Positions 42,281 through 51,837 of a stretch of DNA of 64,000 bases are shown here, piece by piece (within the stretch, counting starts at the first letter, position 1; every line of letters begins with the position of its first letter). The notes below the pieces were generated by a model. That model was not told where the DNA came from. It worked only from the letters and a program-made list of their open reading frames with translations, and searched no databases. This DNA comes from Bacteroidales bacterium UBA1189 (GTDB lineage Bacteria > Bacteroidota > Bacteroidia > Bacteroidales > Bacteroidaceae): assembly GCA_002309805.1 (NCBI GenBank), contig DBYJ01000045.1:352-64351 (forward strand), read 5' to 3'. The position numbers and the translations under genes were made by a program.

Positions 42281-42354
42281 TGATTCCGTTGGGATTCGAA
42301 CCCAAGGCCTGCTGCTTAGAAGGCAGCTGCTCTATCCAGCTGAGCTACGGAACC
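42281..42354 (-). tRNA. tRNA-Arg (anticodon TCT)
   Basis: The minus strand folds as a standard cloverleaf. The acceptor strands are GGTTCCG and CGGAATC with discriminator A, the D-arm is near GCTCAGCTGGATAGAGC, the anticodon loop is CTTCTAA, and the T-arm includes GGTTCGAATCC. The anticodon TCT reads AGA and AGG arginine codons. No CCA is encoded, as is usual in this phylum, so it must be added by the CCA-adding enzyme. A promoter (42368) and terminator (42185) suggest a single-gene transcript. Confidence 0.95.
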
Positions 42355-42367
42355 ATTTTTGTGGCTG

Positions 42368-42375
42368 CAAAGGTA
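42368..42375 (-). promoter_or_regulatory. Promoter -7 element for tRNA-Arg
   Basis: The minus strand reads TACCTTTG, a match to TAnnTTTG, 14 bp before the tRNA 5' end. Confidence 0.75.
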
Positions 42376-42480
42376 AGGAAAAAAACACAAGTCTGAAATG
42401 AAAACGCAAAAAAAAGGGCTTTTCAAGAGCAAAAAGGCCAAAAAATGCAAAAAAACGCTGCCTTTCCGCCGAAAAACGTG

Positions 42481-42488
42481 TACCTTTG
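42481..42488 (+). promoter_or_regulatory. Promoter -7 element for the cation antiporter
   Basis: TACCTTTG matches TAnnTTTG, 97 bp before the antiporter ATG at 42585. Confidence 0.7.
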
Positions 42489-42584
42489 CGCGACAAAATC
42501 AGAAGGGCAGAGGACATTCTTCCTCTCTTTGGTAGATTTTACAAATGCGAAATGAAATTAATAAGGAAACGTTTTTAGTTCGAT

Positions 42585-43550
42585 ATGTTGACGGATGTTT
42601 TGTTGCTTCTGCTGGGGCTGCTCCTAGTGACGCTGGGGTCGGATTGGTTGGTCGATGGCGCGTCGGGCATTGCGCGTCGTGCAGGTGTGACGGAGTTTGT
42701 GATTGGCATGACGGTGGTGGGCTTCGGCACCTCGATGCCCGAGTTGGTATCGAGCCTCTTTTCGGCTCTCGAGGGACATGGCGACATGGCCATCGGAAAC
42801 GTCACGGGTTCGAACATCTGCAACGTGCTGCTTATTTTGGGCGTCACGGGGTTGATTTCTCCCCTGTTTTATTCGAAGGAAAACATCCGTCGCGACATCC
42901 CCATCTGCATTGCCGTCACCGTGTTACTATCGCTGATGGTTCTGCGGTGGAATCCGCTGGGCACTCCCGTGGGTGTGAGTCGTTGGGACGGTGTCATCCT
43001 GCTGGTGTGTTTCGTGCTGTTTATGGTATATTCGTTCTGGACGGGCAAGCGTGAAGCCGTTTCGGACTCTCCGGATATTTCGGAGAAAAAAGGAACTTCG
43101 ATGGCGAAAGCCGTGCTGCTGGTGCTGGCCGGTATAGCGGGGCTTGTCGTTGGCGGGAAACTGTTTGTCGATAACACTGTCGATGTGGCTCATGCGCTGC
43201 ATGTGTCCGATGCCTTCATTGCGGTGACGATGATGGCCTTTGGAACGTCGGTACCCGAGTTGGCTACCTGCATCGTGGCGGCGCTGAAGAAGAAGAACGA
43301 CCTTGCGCTGGGTAACATCATCGGCTCGTGCATCTTCAACATCCTGCTTATTATCGGCGTGAGTGCTACCGTCACGCCGCTCAGCGTCTCATCGCTGACG
43401 CGCGTTGATCTGGGTATTTTCCTGCTCTCGGCACTGTTGCTGCTGACGGCTGCCCTTTGCTTCCGCAAGCGTGTCATCGACCGTGCCGATGCCGTCATCT
43501 ACCTCCTCTGCTACACCGCCTACGTCGTCTGGCTCTTCAGCATCCAGTAA
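42585..43550 (+). CDS. Calcium/sodium antiporter of the CaCA family (YrbG-like)
   Basis: This 321-residue inner-membrane protein should exchange Ca2+ for Na+ (or K+/H+). It has about ten hydrophobic segments in two homologous halves. Each half carries an alpha-repeat: GFGTSMPELVSSLFSA with GNVTGSNICNVLLILG in the first and AFGTSVPELATCIVAA with GNIIGSCIFNILLIIG in the second, where the Glu residues bind the ion. A hydrophilic loop near 145-165 separates the halves. Length and motifs match bacterial YrbG/CaxA-like proteins. It is a single gene ahead of thrS and uses an ion gradient of the kind made by NQR and Mmd elsewhere in the window. Confidence 0.9.
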   Translation: MLTDVLLLLLGLLLVTLGSDWLVDGASGIARRAGVTEFVIGMTVVGFGTSMPELVSSLFSALEGHGDMAIGNVTGSNICNVLLILGVTGLISPLFYSKENIRRDIPICIAVTVLLSLMVLRWNPLGTPVGVSRWDGVILLVCFVLFMVYSFWTGKREAVSDSPDISEKKGTSMAKAVLLVLAGIAGLVVGGKLFVDNTVDVAHALHVSDAFIAVTMMAFGTSVPELATCIVAALKKKNDLALGNIIGSCIFNILLIIGVSATVTPLSVSSLTRVDLGIFLLSALLLLTAALCFRKRVIDRADAVIYLLCYTAYVVWLFSIQ

Positions 43551-43637
43551 GCACCCCGTCTTCTTACCATTTTCCCTGATTTTGCCATTGAACCATATTT
43601 AATGGCGAATTTATTTGCTTTTTCGCTCAGCTTGTTG

Positions 43638-43645
43638 TACTTTTG
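43638..43645 (+). promoter_or_regulatory. Promoter -7 element for thrS
   Basis: TACTTTTG matches TAnnTTTG, 30 bp before the thrS ATG at 43675. Confidence 0.75.
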
Positions 43646-43674
43646 CAGCCAATTTTACAAAACGAAAGAAGATT

Positions 43675-45621
43675 ATGGTCAAAATCACGTTTCCCGACGG
43701 CTCCGTGAGGGAGTATCGCGAGGGTATCACAGGGCTTGAAATAGCCGAGAGCCTTAGTCAGCGTCTGGCACAGGAAGTGCTGGCATGCAGTGTTAATGGA
43801 GAAATCATCGAGCTCAACCGCCCCATAACTACCGACGCCACCATTAAGCTCCACAAGTGGGAGGACGACGAGGCAAAACACTCGTATTGGCACACATCGG
43901 CTCACTTGCTGGCCGAGGCATTGCAGGAGCTCTATCCGAACATCCAGTTCGGCATTGGCCCTGCCATCGAGAACGGCTTCTATTACGATGTCGACCCCGG
44001 CGAGGGCGTCACCATCAAGGAGAGCGACCTGCCCGCCATCGAGAAGAAGATGGAGGAACTGGCTCATAAGGGCGAACCCCTCATCCGTCGCGAAATCAGT
44101 AAGGCGGACGCCCTGAAGGCGTTCGGCGACAGGGGCGAGACGTACAAGTGCGAGCTCATCAGCGACCTCGAGGACGGTACTATCACTACCTATACGCAGG
44201 GTGCCTTCTCCGATCTCTGCCGTGGCCCTCACCTTACCACTACGGCTCCCATTAAGGCCATTAAGCTGCTCAGTGTGGCTGGTGCCTACTGGCGTGGCGA
44301 TGAGCATCGTAAGATGATGACCCGCATCTACGGCATCACCTTCCCCAAGAAGAAGATGCTCGATGAATACCTCGTGCTGCTTGAGGAAGCCAAGAAACGC
44401 GACCATCGCAAGATTGGTAAGGAGATGGAGCTCTTCATGTTCTCCGATATGGTGGGCAAGGGGCTTCCCATCTGGCTGCCGAAGGGTACTGCTCTGCGCC
44501 TGCGTCTTCAGGACGCCCTCTCGCGCATTCAGAAGCGTTTCGGCTACCAGCAGGTCATCACTCCGCACATCGGCGGTAAAAACCTCTACGTCACCAGTGG
44601 ACATTGGGATCACTACGGCAAGGATTCATTCCAACCCATCACTACCCCCGAGGAGGGCGAGGTCTATCTGTTGAAGCCGATGAACTGCCCCCACCACTGC
44701 ATGATCTTCAAGAACCAGCCGCGCTCATACAAAGAGTTGCCGCTGCGTCTGGCCGAGTTCGGCACCGTCTATCGTTACGAGCAGAGCGGCGAGCTGCACG
44801 GATTGACCCGCGTCCGCTCGTTCACGCAGGACGACGCCCACATCTTCTGCCGCCCCGATCAGGTGAAAGAAGAGTTCTGCCGCGTGATGGACATTATTGA
44901 AATCATCTTCAAGGCGCTGAACTTCGATAATTTCGAAGCCCAGATCAGCCTTCGCGACCCCAACGACCACGAGAAGTACGTGGGCAGCGATGAACTCTGG
45001 CAGACAGCTGAGCAGAACATCATCGATGCCTGCAACGAGAAGGGCATGAAAGCCAAGATTGAGTATGGCGAGGCAGCTTTCTACGGCCCCAAGCTCGACT
45101 TCATGGTGAAGGACGCGCTGGGACGCCGCTGGCAGCTGGGCACTATTCAGGTCGATTACAACCTGCCCGAGCGTTTCCAACTCGAATACGTCGGCAGCGA
45201 CGGCGAGCGCCACCGTCCCGTGATGATTCACCGTGCCCCCTTCGGCTCGATGGAACGCTTTGTGGCTGTGCTCATTGAGCATACGGGCGGCAAGTTCCCC
45301 CTCTGGCTCACACCCGACCAGGTGGCCATCCTCCCCATCAGCGACAAGTTTATCCCCTACGCTGAGCAGGTGCAGGCAGAGTTGGAGAAGATGGACGTGC
45401 GCGCCATCATTGACGACCGCAGCGAGAAGATCGGCCGTAAGATTCGCGACACCGAAGTCAAGCACATCCCCTACATGCTCATCGTTGGCGAGAAGGAGGC
45501 TGCCGAAGGTCTCGTCTCCGTCCGTCGTCAGGGCGGTAACGGCGATATGGGCAACATGACTATCGGCGCTTTTGGAAAAATCATTGCTGACGAAGTCAGC
45601 GAACAAATCAGCAAGTGGTAA
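43675..45621 (+). CDS. thrS: Threonyl-tRNA synthetase
   Basis: ThrRS charges tRNA-Thr. The start at 43675 gives [14 protein letters not shown], the usual beginning of the TGS domain; the longer frame begins before the promoter. Domains in order over 648 residues: TGS (about 1-62), the editing domain with [11 protein letters not shown] near 74, the class II catalytic core (motif 2 around [23 protein letters not shown], zinc ligands including MNCPHHC), and the anticodon-binding domain from about 545. All zinc and motif residues I can see are in place. The short leader has no T-box or obvious tRNA-like operator. It precedes infC-rpmI-rplT, the order seen in many bacteria. Confidence 0.97.
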   Translation: MVKITFPDGSVREYREGITGLEIAESLSQRLAQEVLACSVNGEIIELNRPITTDATIKLHKWEDDEAKHSYWHTSAHLLAEALQELYPNIQFGIGPAIENGFYYDVDPGEGVTIKESDLPAIEKKMEELAHKGEPLIRREISKADALKAFGDRGETYKCELISDLEDGTITTYTQGAFSDLCRGPHLTTTAPIKAIKLLSVAGAYWRGDEHRKMMTRIYGITFPKKKMLDEYLVLLEEAKKRDHRKIGKEMELFMFSDMVGKGLPIWLPKGTALRLRLQDALSRIQKRFGYQQVITPHIGGKNLYVTSGHWDHYGKDSFQPITTPEEGEVYLLKPMNCPHHCMIFKNQPRSYKELPLRLAEFGTVYRYEQSGELHGLTRVRSFTQDDAHIFCRPDQVKEEFCRVMDIIEIIFKALNFDNFEAQISLRDPNDHEKYVGSDELWQTAEQNIIDACNEKGMKAKIEYGEAAFYGPKLDFMVKDALGRRWQLGTIQVDYNLPERFQLEYVGSDGERHRPVMIHRAPFGSMERFVAVLIEHTGGKFPLWLTPDQVAILPISDKFIPYAEQVQAELEKMDVRAIIDDRSEKIGRKIRDTEVKHIPYMLIVGEKEAAEGLVSVRRQGGNGDMGNMTIGAFGKIIADEVSEQISKW

Positions 45622-45697
45622 TATCGAGATAGAGGTAAAAGGTTATCATTTAGAGAAAATTTTTCAGAAAAAAGTTTGTGGGTCGCTGATTTTGCAC

Positions 45698-45705
45698 TAA
45701 CTTTG
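45698..45705 (+). promoter_or_regulatory. Promoter -7 element for infC-rpmI-rplT
   Basis: TAACTTTG matches TAnnTTTG with TTTG about 21 bp upstream, giving the three genes a promoter of their own after thrS. Confidence 0.75.
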
Positions 45706-45780
45706 CGCCCGCTTTTGAAAAAGAACCCAATTAGTCGATAAAAAAACAGTAACAATAAACAGAAAAACAGTTCATACTGA

Positions 45781-46371
45781 ATGAAAGGTGACAACCAAAA
45801 AGATCAGTACCGTATCAACGAGCAGATACGTTCGAGGGAAGTGAGAATCGTGGGCGAAGGCATCGAATCGCGTGTCGTTCCTTTGGAGATAGCTTTGCGC
45901 ATCGCCGAAGGTCGTGACGAGGATGTCGTCGAAATCAGCCCTACGGCCAATCCCCCTGTTTGTCGCATTATCGACTATTCGAAGTTCCTCTATCAGCAGA
46001 AGAAGAAAGCTAAGGAGCAGAAAGCTAAGCAGGCGCGCATCGATGTGAAGGAAATCCGCTTTGGCCCTCAGACAGACGATCACGACTACAACTTCAAGCT
46101 CAAGCATGCCAAAGGCTTCCTGCAGGACGGCGACAAGGTGAAGGCCTATGTGTTTTTCCGCGGGCGCTCTATATTATATAAGGAACAGGGCGAAACCCTT
46201 CTCATGCGTTTTGCTCAGGATCTTGACGAATTCGGCTCCGTCAGCCAGATGCCTATCCTTGAAGGCAAGCGCATGACAATGTTCATCAGCCCTAAGAAAG
46301 GCGCAGGCAAGAAAACCGCTCCCGCTCCCAAACCGGCAAAAAGTGAAAAAGAAGAAGATAAGCAGCAGTAG
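45781..46371 (+). CDS. infC: Translation initiation factor IF-3
   Basis: IF-3 binds the 30S subunit, checks start-codon pairing and prevents early subunit joining. The 196-residue protein has the N-terminal domain ([16 protein letters not shown]), the conserved linker ([25 protein letters not shown]) and the C-terminal domain with [24 protein letters not shown]-terminal extension rich in Lys, Ala and Pro (from about 175) goes beyond the E. coli protein. The start is an ordinary ATG rather than the AUU used by E. coli for autoregulation, so control by start-codon discrimination is not expected. It is followed by rpmI after 85 bp. Confidence 0.96.
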   Translation: MKGDNQKDQYRINEQIRSREVRIVGEGIESRVVPLEIALRIAEGRDEDVVEISPTANPPVCRIIDYSKFLYQQKKKAKEQKAKQARIDVKEIRFGPQTDDHDYNFKLKHAKGFLQDGDKVKAYVFFRGRSILYKEQGETLLMRFAQDLDEFGSVSQMPILEGKRMTMFISPKKGAGKKTAPAPKPAKSEKEEDKQQ

Positions 46372-46456
46372 AATCATCAATTAGTAAGAAACGGCGCCTG
46401 CGCCTCTGGTATAGTGCGTTGGAGCCATTAATAATAACCAATTAATAATTTAAAAC

Positions 46457-46654
46457 ATGCCAAAAGTAAAGACGAACTCCGGTTCTAAAAAAAGATTCGC
46501 TCTTACCGGAACGGGTAAAATCAAGCGTAAACACGCTTACCACAGTCACATTCTGACCAAGAAGACGAAGAAACAAAAACGCAACCTTGACAAGTTTGCC
46601 ATCATTGAGAAGGCTAACCGCAGTCAGGTGCGCGAACTTCTGGCCATGAAGTAA
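46457..46654 (+). CDS. rpmI: Ribosomal protein bL35
   Basis: This 65-residue basic protein of the large ribosomal subunit starts MPKVKTNSGSKKRFALTGTG, the normal bL35 opening, and has the expected AYHSHILTKKTKKQKRNLDK core. It lies between infC and rplT as in most bacteria. The following 117-bp spacer has a possible stem that could serve L20 control. Confidence 0.97.
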   Translation: MPKVKTNSGSKKRFALTGTGKIKRKHAYHSHILTKKTKKQKRNLDKFAIIEKANRSQVRELLAMK

Positions 46655-46711
46655 TCAACGTAGTAAACCCAAAAAACGAGAGATTTTACCAAACAAAGTT
46701 ATTCATCGAAC

Positions 46712-46750
46712 TGTCAGCTCATCCATAAGAGACCTTAACCGGCGCTGACA
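46712..46750 (+). promoter_or_regulatory. Possible stem-loop ahead of rplT
   Basis: TGTCAGC (46712-46718) and GCTGACA (46744-46750) are exact inverse copies and could form a 7-bp stem around 25 nt just before the rplT start. In other bacteria L20 represses its own operon through leader structures; I can only say that this position and pairing fit such a role. Confidence 0.4.
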
Positions 46751-46771
46751 TTCACAAAAAGTTACAAAACT

Positions 46772-47122
46772 ATGCCAAGATCAGTTAATCATGTTGCTTC
46801 AAGAGCAAAGAGAAAGAAAATTTTAGGTCTGACCAGAGGTTACTTTGGCGCCCGCCGCAACGTGTGGACCGTCGCCAAGAACACTTGGGAGAAGGGTCTT
46901 ACCTACGCTTACCGCGATCGTAAGAACAAGAAGCGCAACTTCCGTGCCTTGTGGATTCAGCGTATCAACGCTGCCGCCCGCATGGAGGGTTTGTCGTACT
47001 CTCAGCTGATGGGTATGCTTCACAAGGCCGGCATCGAGATCAACCGCAAGGTGCTCGCCGACCTCGCTATGAACAGCCCTGAAGCCTTCAAGGCCATCGT
47101 CGAGAAAGCTAAGCAGGCCTAA
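46772..47122 (+). CDS. rplT: Ribosomal protein bL20
   Basis: The 116-residue protein starts [20 protein letters not shown], the usual L20 opening, and includes the conserved [21 protein letters not shown] segment. L20 binds 23S rRNA early in large-subunit assembly and in several bacteria also represses its own operon. It ends the infC-rpmI-rplT set and is followed by a terminator 24 bp past its stop. Confidence 0.97.
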   Translation: MPRSVNHVASRAKRKKILGLTRGYFGARRNVWTVAKNTWEKGLTYAYRDRKNKKRNFRALWIQRINAAARMEGLSYSQLMGMLHKAGIEINRKVLADLAMNSPEAFKAIVEKAKQA

Positions 47123-47145
47123 GACAACAAAACTTGCAACAGGAA

Positions 47146-47177
47146 ACGCCTCCCCAAAACGGGAGGCGTCTCTTTTT
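47146..47177 (+). terminator. Intrinsic terminator after rplT
   Basis: ACGCCTCCC (47146-47154) pairs with GGGAGGCGT (47161-47169) around a 6-nt loop and is followed by CTCTTTTTT. Confidence 0.92.
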
Positions 47178-47212
47178 TCTGCTTTTTCTTTTGCCGTTTA
47201 TGCGGAATGAGT

Positions 47213-47220
47213 TATCTTTG
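47213..47220 (+). promoter_or_regulatory. Promoter -7 element for the sulfatase
   Basis: TATCTTTG matches TAnnTTTG, 18 bp before the ATG at 47238, so the leader is very short. Confidence 0.75.
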
Positions 47221-47237
47221 CCGTAGAAACAGATTGT

Positions 47238-48761
47238 ATGGTGAAAAAGCAAACGAAGAACAGATGGGCAATACTGCTGGCTGTACCGGCTTTGCCGGCT
47301 GTGGCTCAGGTGGGAAACGTTGCTGGTGCGCAGGCGCCTAACATCCTTTACATCATGTGCGACGATATGGGTTATGGCGACCTTTCGTGCTATGGGCAGC
47401 AGCATTTCCAGACGCCGAATATCGACCGTCTCGCCTCACAGGGTATGCGCATGACGTCGGCTTACGCGGGAAGCCCCGTTTCGGCTCCTTCGCGTGCCTG
47501 TTTTATGACGGGGCAGCACTCGGGGCATACTTATGTGCGCGGCAACCGCGAGCATTGGACGGGGCGTGTGGAATATGGGCAGAATGTGGATTATGCCGTT
47601 GTGGGGCAGGAACCTTACGATACGGCACACGTCATCCTGCCTGAGCTGATGAAAGCGGCGGGTTATACTACAGCACTCTTCGGCAAATGGGCAGGCGGCT
47701 ACGAGGGCAGCATCTCCACGCCCGACAAACGGGGCATCGATGAATTCTATGGTTACATCTGCCAGTTTCAGGCGCACCTCTACTTTCCTAATTTCCTCAA
47801 TCGCTACAGTCGCGCAGCAGGGGATACCGCCGTCGTGCGCGAGGTGCTGGAACAGAACATTCTCCACGACATGTACGGCGACGACTACAACAATCGTCGC
47901 GAATACTCCGCCGACCTCATTCATCGCCGCGCCCTCGAATGGCTGGCTAAGCAGGAGGAAGGGAAACCCTTTTTCGGCATCTTCACCTATACGCTTCCTC
48001 ATGCTGAACTTCGTCAGCCAGACGATTCGCTGCTACAGCGTTTTCGCGGGCAGCTGCTTCCCGAACGGGAATACCGAGGCGACAAAGGATCGCGCTACAA
48101 TCCTACACCCGAGGCTCATGCCCAGTTTGCGGCGATGATAACAAGGCTCGATGCGCAGGTGGGCGAAATCATGCAGCTTTTAGATGAACGAGGGCTGGCT
48201 GACAATACCGTCCTCATCTTCACTAGTGACAACGGGCCGCACGAGGAAGGAGGGGCAGATCCCGGCTATTTCAATCACGACGGCAAGTTCCGCGGCCTTA
48301 AGCGCAGCACCCACGAGGGCGGCATCCGTATCCCCTTTATCATCCGATGGCCAAATCATGTTGCTGCAGGCAGCGAATGTGATTTCCCCTTTGCTTTCTA
48401 CGACTTGCTTCCCACATTCTGCGATATTGCGGGTAGGGAAGACCTCTGTGAACCCTCTGACGGAAACGGGGAGTTTGATGGCATTTCCATCCTACCTACA
48501 TTGACGGGCGTAGGGTATCAGCACCTTCACGACCACCTCTATTGGGAGTTCCACGAAACTGACATGCTGGCTGTTCGTCGTGGGGAATGGAAACTTGTTG
48601 TCCGCTCCGGACATCCCTCGCTATACCATTTAGGCATCGACCCCCACGAGGACAATGACCTCGCTTCCAGCCGTCCTGACATCGTCCGCCTTTTGGTGTC
48701 GAAAATCCACGAAGACCACACCGATAACCCCCTCTTCCCCGTCACCCTTCCCGATTTCTAA
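47238..48761 (+). CDS. Sulfatase (Ser-type, exported)
   Basis: The 507-residue enzyme hydrolyses a sulfate ester, probably on a sulfated glycan. A signal-like N-terminus (about 1-31) precedes the sulfatase fold, which opens with ILYIMCDDMGYGDLSCYG (D42 and D43 bind calcium). The modification site is S82 in SAPSR; this serine is the formylglycine precursor and needs an anaerobic maturase (anSME), the Bacteroidetes system, which is not in this window. Later metal-site residues are FTSDNGPHEEGG. The C-terminal subdomain with HLYWEFHETDMLAVRRGEWKLV is typical. It is a single-gene unit with no adjacent SusC/D pair, so its substrate cannot be named. Confidence 0.9.
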   Translation: MVKKQTKNRWAILLAVPALPAVAQVGNVAGAQAPNILYIMCDDMGYGDLSCYGQQHFQTPNIDRLASQGMRMTSAYAGSPVSAPSRACFMTGQHSGHTYVRGNREHWTGRVEYGQNVDYAVVGQEPYDTAHVILPELMKAAGYTTALFGKWAGGYEGSISTPDKRGIDEFYGYICQFQAHLYFPNFLNRYSRAAGDTAVVREVLEQNILHDMYGDDYNNRREYSADLIHRRALEWLAKQEEGKPFFGIFTYTLPHAELRQPDDSLLQRFRGQLLPEREYRGDKGSRYNPTPEAHAQFAAMITRLDAQVGEIMQLLDERGLADNTVLIFTSDNGPHEEGGADPGYFNHDGKFRGLKRSTHEGGIRIPFIIRWPNHVAAGSECDFPFAFYDLLPTFCDIAGREDLCEPSDGNGEFDGISILPTLTGVGYQHLHDHLYWEFHETDMLAVRRGEWKLVVRSGHPSLYHLGIDPHEDNDLASSRPDIVRLLVSKIHEDHTDNPLFPVTLPDF

Positions 48762-48804
48762 TGTTAAAAATAACCGTACCCGTACCACGAACGGAAAAAT
48801 GCGG

Positions 48805-48812
48805 TATATTTG
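48805..48812 (+). promoter_or_regulatory. Promoter -7 element for the pnt operon
   Basis: TATATTTG matches TAnnTTTG, 41 bp before the start at 48853. Confidence 0.75.
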
Positions 48813-48852
48813 CAGGAAAAATCTATACTACGTTTTTAACTGACAGAAAAAC

Positions 48853-50010
48853 ATGATTATTGGTATTCCCAAAGAGATTATGCACGACGAAGCGCGTGTG
48901 GCTGCTACGCCCGAAACAGTGGGCAAGTTTGTAAACGATGGTTTTGAAGTTCTTGTGGAGCGAAGTGCTGGCGACGGCGCTCTCTATCATGACGAGGATT
49001 ACATCAAAGCGGGGGCTTTGATAGTCGATGACCCTCAGGAAATCTACGACCGTGCAGAAATAATTCTAAAGGTAAAGGAGCCGCTGTTCAATGAGCAGAA
49101 AGGCAAGCACGAAGTAGAGATGATGCACAAGGGTCAGTATCTCATTACGTTTATCCATCCTGCATCGCCAGTAAATCACGAAATGGTGAAGAAGCTGACA
49201 GCAAAGGGTGTGACAGCTATTACGTTGGATGGTATTCCTCGCATTTCCCGTGCGCAGAACATGGACGCATTAACCTCTATGAGTACGTGCGCCGGATATA
49301 AGGGTATCCTGATGGCTGCTAATCTGATGACAACCTTCGTACCTCAGATGTTTACCGCTGTCGGACAAATAAAGCCCGCCAAGGTGATGGTTATTGGTGT
49401 CGGCGTGGCTGGTTTGCAGGCATTGGCTACGGCAAAGCGTTTGGGTGCTATCACATACGCTGCTGACATCCGTCCGATGGCTGCTGAGAATGCTAGTTCA
49501 CTTGGAGCTAAGGTGGTAGACACAACTGTCCCTGCAGAATTGGCTACGGGCGAGGGTGGTTATGCGAAACGTTTGCCTGACGATGTACTCGTTCATGAGC
49601 AGGAAGCATTGCGGGAAACCATCCAGGACATGGACATTGTGTTCTGCTCAGCTCTCATACCCAGTAAAATTGCTCCTATTATTATTACCGAGGATATGGT
49701 GAAGGGTATGAAGAAAGGCTCGGTCATTGTTGATATCTCAATTGACCAAGGTGGCAACTGCGCGCTTACCCCGAAGGGAGGCATTGAGAAAAAGTACGGT
49801 GTTACCCTGATGGGTGTTAAGAATATCCCTGGCTTACTGCCTACCAGCTCAACTTGGATGTTTGCAAACAACGTCTATAATCTGGTGAAATACCTTGTAA
49901 AGGACGGTCGCTTTCAACTTGACCGCTCAGACGAGATTGTTCAGAAGTCGCTTGTCTGTATTGACGGACAACTCGTCCATGCTGGCGCAAGAGAAGCAAT
50001 GGGTATATGA
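48853..50010 (+). CDS. pntA: NAD(P) transhydrogenase alpha subunit, part 1 (NAD-binding)
   Basis: This 385-residue soluble subunit binds NAD(H) in the proton-translocating transhydrogenase, which moves hydride between NADH and NADP+. It has the two-domain fold shared with alanine dehydrogenase. The opening is MIIGIPKEIMHDEARVAATPE, the dinucleotide loop is VMVIGVGVAGLQALATAKRLGA near 178, and RAQNMDALTSMSTCAGYKG fits the transhydrogenase type. As in many bacteria, alpha is split into two genes; the stop overlaps the next start (ATGA). The three genes would supply NADPH, or use it, at the expense of the proton gradient. Confidence 0.94.
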   Translation: MIIGIPKEIMHDEARVAATPETVGKFVNDGFEVLVERSAGDGALYHDEDYIKAGALIVDDPQEIYDRAEIILKVKEPLFNEQKGKHEVEMMHKGQYLITFIHPASPVNHEMVKKLTAKGVTAITLDGIPRISRAQNMDALTSMSTCAGYKGILMAANLMTTFVPQMFTAVGQIKPAKVMVIGVGVAGLQALATAKRLGAITYAADIRPMAAENASSLGAKVVDTTVPAELATGEGGYAKRLPDDVLVHEQEALRETIQDMDIVFCSALIPSKIAPIIITEDMVKGMKKGSVIVDISIDQGGNCALTPKGGIEKKYGVTLMGVKNIPGLLPTSSTWMFANNVYNLVKYLVKDGRFQLDRSDEIVQKSLVCIDGQLVHAGAREAMGI

Positions 50011-50303
50011 TTCATCCCCTGATTCTTGTCGCTGTTTTTGTCGTATGCGCGGTGCTCGGCTATTTCATTATTCGGAATGTGCCGAGCCTGCTGCACACAC
50101 CCTTGATGTCAGGCATGAACGCCTTGTCGGGGGTGACGATTGTGGGTGCTCTTAGTGCTACGGGCATTGCTTTGCTCTCTCATTGTGGATGGCTGTCGCA
50201 GGTGGCTGGATGTCTGGCCATTGTTTTGGCAGCAGTCAACGTGTTTGGCGGTTTCGGGGTTACCCACCGCATGCTGATGATGTTCAAGAAGAAACGACAT
50301 TGA
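50007..50303 (+). CDS. NAD(P) transhydrogenase alpha subunit, part 2 (membrane)
   Basis: The 98-residue protein has three hydrophobic segments and the strings FVVCAVLGYFIIRNVPSLLHTPLMSGMNALSG and VNVFGGFGVTHRMLMMFKKK, which are the conserved membrane part of the alpha subunit. It overlaps the previous stop codon by 4 bp, and pntB starts 6 bp after it. This is the pntAB piece of a split alpha subunit. Confidence 0.92.
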   Translation: MIHPLILVAVFVVCAVLGYFIIRNVPSLLHTPLMSGMNALSGVTIVGALSATGIALLSHCGWLSQVAGCLAIVLAAVNVFGGFGVTHRMLMMFKKKRH

Positions 50304-50308
50304 CTCCT

Positions 50309-51823
50309 ATGGATGTCTATCAAATAATCATCAGTAGTGTACTTGCTTTGGTTGTGTTGCAAGGCATCTCCATGATGTCTCGGGTAAAGACAGCTGTTGC
50401 GGGCAATTTCCTTTCGGCTGTGGCTGTGCTGACAGGTATTGCTGTCACGCTTGTTTTTAACGAAATTCTGTCGGTTTGGACAATTTGGCCAGCCATTATC
50501 GTCGGGGCGCTGATAGGTAGTGTCGTGGCGCAGCGAGTGAAGATGATACAAATGCCGCAAACCGTTGCCCTTTTCAATGGCTTGGGTGGTGGTGCTTCGG
50601 CGCTTGTCGGTTTGCTTTCGGCACAGGGCGTTGGCTTTAATAGCTTGCAGCTTGCAGCTATCGGTGAGGGCGGTTTCGAAGGCTTCGTGCGCTTTACCTC
50701 TCTGCTGGCAGTCGGTGTTGGAATGATAACCCTTGTGGGCAGTCTTGTTGCTGCGGGTAAGCTTCATCGAGTGTTGCCTCAACAGCCGATGGTTTGGAGG
50801 GGACACTCATTGTGTACATTACTGTTCTTGTTGCTTACTATTGGCTGTATTGTAGCTGGGGTTTTCTTTTATTCCTCTCTGCTGATTGCAGGCACATTCA
50901 TCTTCGCCTCCCTCTTTGGTTTATGGTTTGCCGTGAGGGTAGGAGGGGCAGATATGCCTATCACTATCTCGCTGCTGAACTCTCTTTCCGGCGTAGCGGG
51001 AGCTATTGCCGGTATGGCCATCAGCGATGTGTTCCTTGTGGCTGTTGGCGCCATAGTAGGTGCTTCGGGCTTGTTGCTCACGCAGATTATGTGCCGTGCC
51101 ATGAACCGAAGTCTCGCCAGCATTCTTCTTGGAGGACGGCCATCCCGAAATACCCGGAATCTCCAGCTAACCTTAGAAAACGAACAACTAATCAAACGCG
51201 TTATGGATTTAGAGAAAAAAATACAAGAGCTTGAGGCCCTCGTCAAGAACCTCGAAGATCGTGTTGCCGTGCTTACTCAGCAAGTGGACGAAGCAGAAAA
51301 AACGGGCTCATCTGAAGAAACTACTGCTGCAGGTGTTCTTGCAGCGGCAAAAGATGTCATCATCGTTCCTGGTTATGGTATGGCTTTGGCTCAAGCGCAA
51401 TATCAGGTACGCCAGCTGGCTGACAAGTTGCAAAGTCGCGGCGCGCGAGTGCGCTATGCCATTCATCCTGTGGCAGGTCGTATGCCTGGTCACATGAACG
51501 TTTTGCTTGCAGAGGCTGACGTCGATTATGACCAACTTTTTGAGATGGATGCTATCAATGATGATTTTGCCCGTTGCGATGCTGTTGTGGTTGTTGGAGC
51601 CAACGACGTGTTGAATCCTGCTGCCCGCGATGCCGAGGGTACGCCCATTTATGGCATGCCTGTGCTCAATGTTGATGCCGCTCCCGAAGTCATCATTTGC
51701 AATCGTGACCTCAAGCCTGGCTACGCTGGTGTCGAAAATCCTCTCTACACTCGTGCAAAGGGTGTCTATCTGGAACTTGGTGATGCTAAGGAGACGCTCC
51801 AGCATCTTATGGCAGATTTGTAG
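50309..51823 (+). CDS. pntB: NAD(P) transhydrogenase beta subunit
   Basis: PntB holds the rest of the membrane channel and the NADP(H) domain. The start at 50309 gives MDVYQIIISSVLALVVLQG and follows the previous stop by 6 bp; a longer frame that overlaps pntAB is not needed. The 504-residue protein has nine or so membrane helices, then a charged, coiled-coil-like linker at about 285-330. The NADP domain follows, with IVPGYGMALAQAQYQV, HPVAGRMPGHMNVLLAEADV and VGANDVLNPAARD. The linker is longer than I expect for E. coli PntB. Fifteen base pairs after the stop begins the 21-bp array at 51838. Confidence 0.94.
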   Translation: MDVYQIIISSVLALVVLQGISMMSRVKTAVAGNFLSAVAVLTGIAVTLVFNEILSVWTIWPAIIVGALIGSVVAQRVKMIQMPQTVALFNGLGGGASALVGLLSAQGVGFNSLQLAAIGEGGFEGFVRFTSLLAVGVGMITLVGSLVAAGKLHRVLPQQPMVWRGHSLCTLLFLLLTIGCIVAGVFFYSSLLIAGTFIFASLFGLWFAVRVGGADMPITISLLNSLSGVAGAIAGMAISDVFLVAVGAIVGASGLLLTQIMCRAMNRSLASILLGGRPSRNTRNLQLTLENEQLIKRVMDLEKKIQELEALVKNLEDRVAVLTQQVDEAEKTGSSEETTAAGVLAAAKDVIIVPGYGMALAQAQYQVRQLADKLQSRGARVRYAIHPVAGRMPGHMNVLLAEADVDYDQLFEMDAINDDFARCDAVVVVGANDVLNPAARDAEGTPIYGMPVLNVDAAPEVIICNRDLKPGYAGVENPLYTRAKGVYLELGDAKETLQHLMADL

Positions 51824-51837
51824 TCTTACGCCTTCGT

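Noticed and set aside
41853..42401. A 182-codon plus-strand open frame across the tRNA-Arg locus
   Set aside because: It runs antisense through the tRNA gene and its terminator, has basic, Cys/Trp/Phe-rich content unlike a real protein, and has no promoter.
45622..45780. Riboswitch or T-box in the thrS-infC region
   Set aside because: Only a promoter and A/T-rich leader are visible; no conserved T-box or riboswitch core can be read.
50183..50308. A longer PntB start overlapping the preceding gene
   Set aside because: The extra 42 residues overlap the membrane alpha-subunit gene in another frame, and the ATG at 50309 gives the usual PntB opening.
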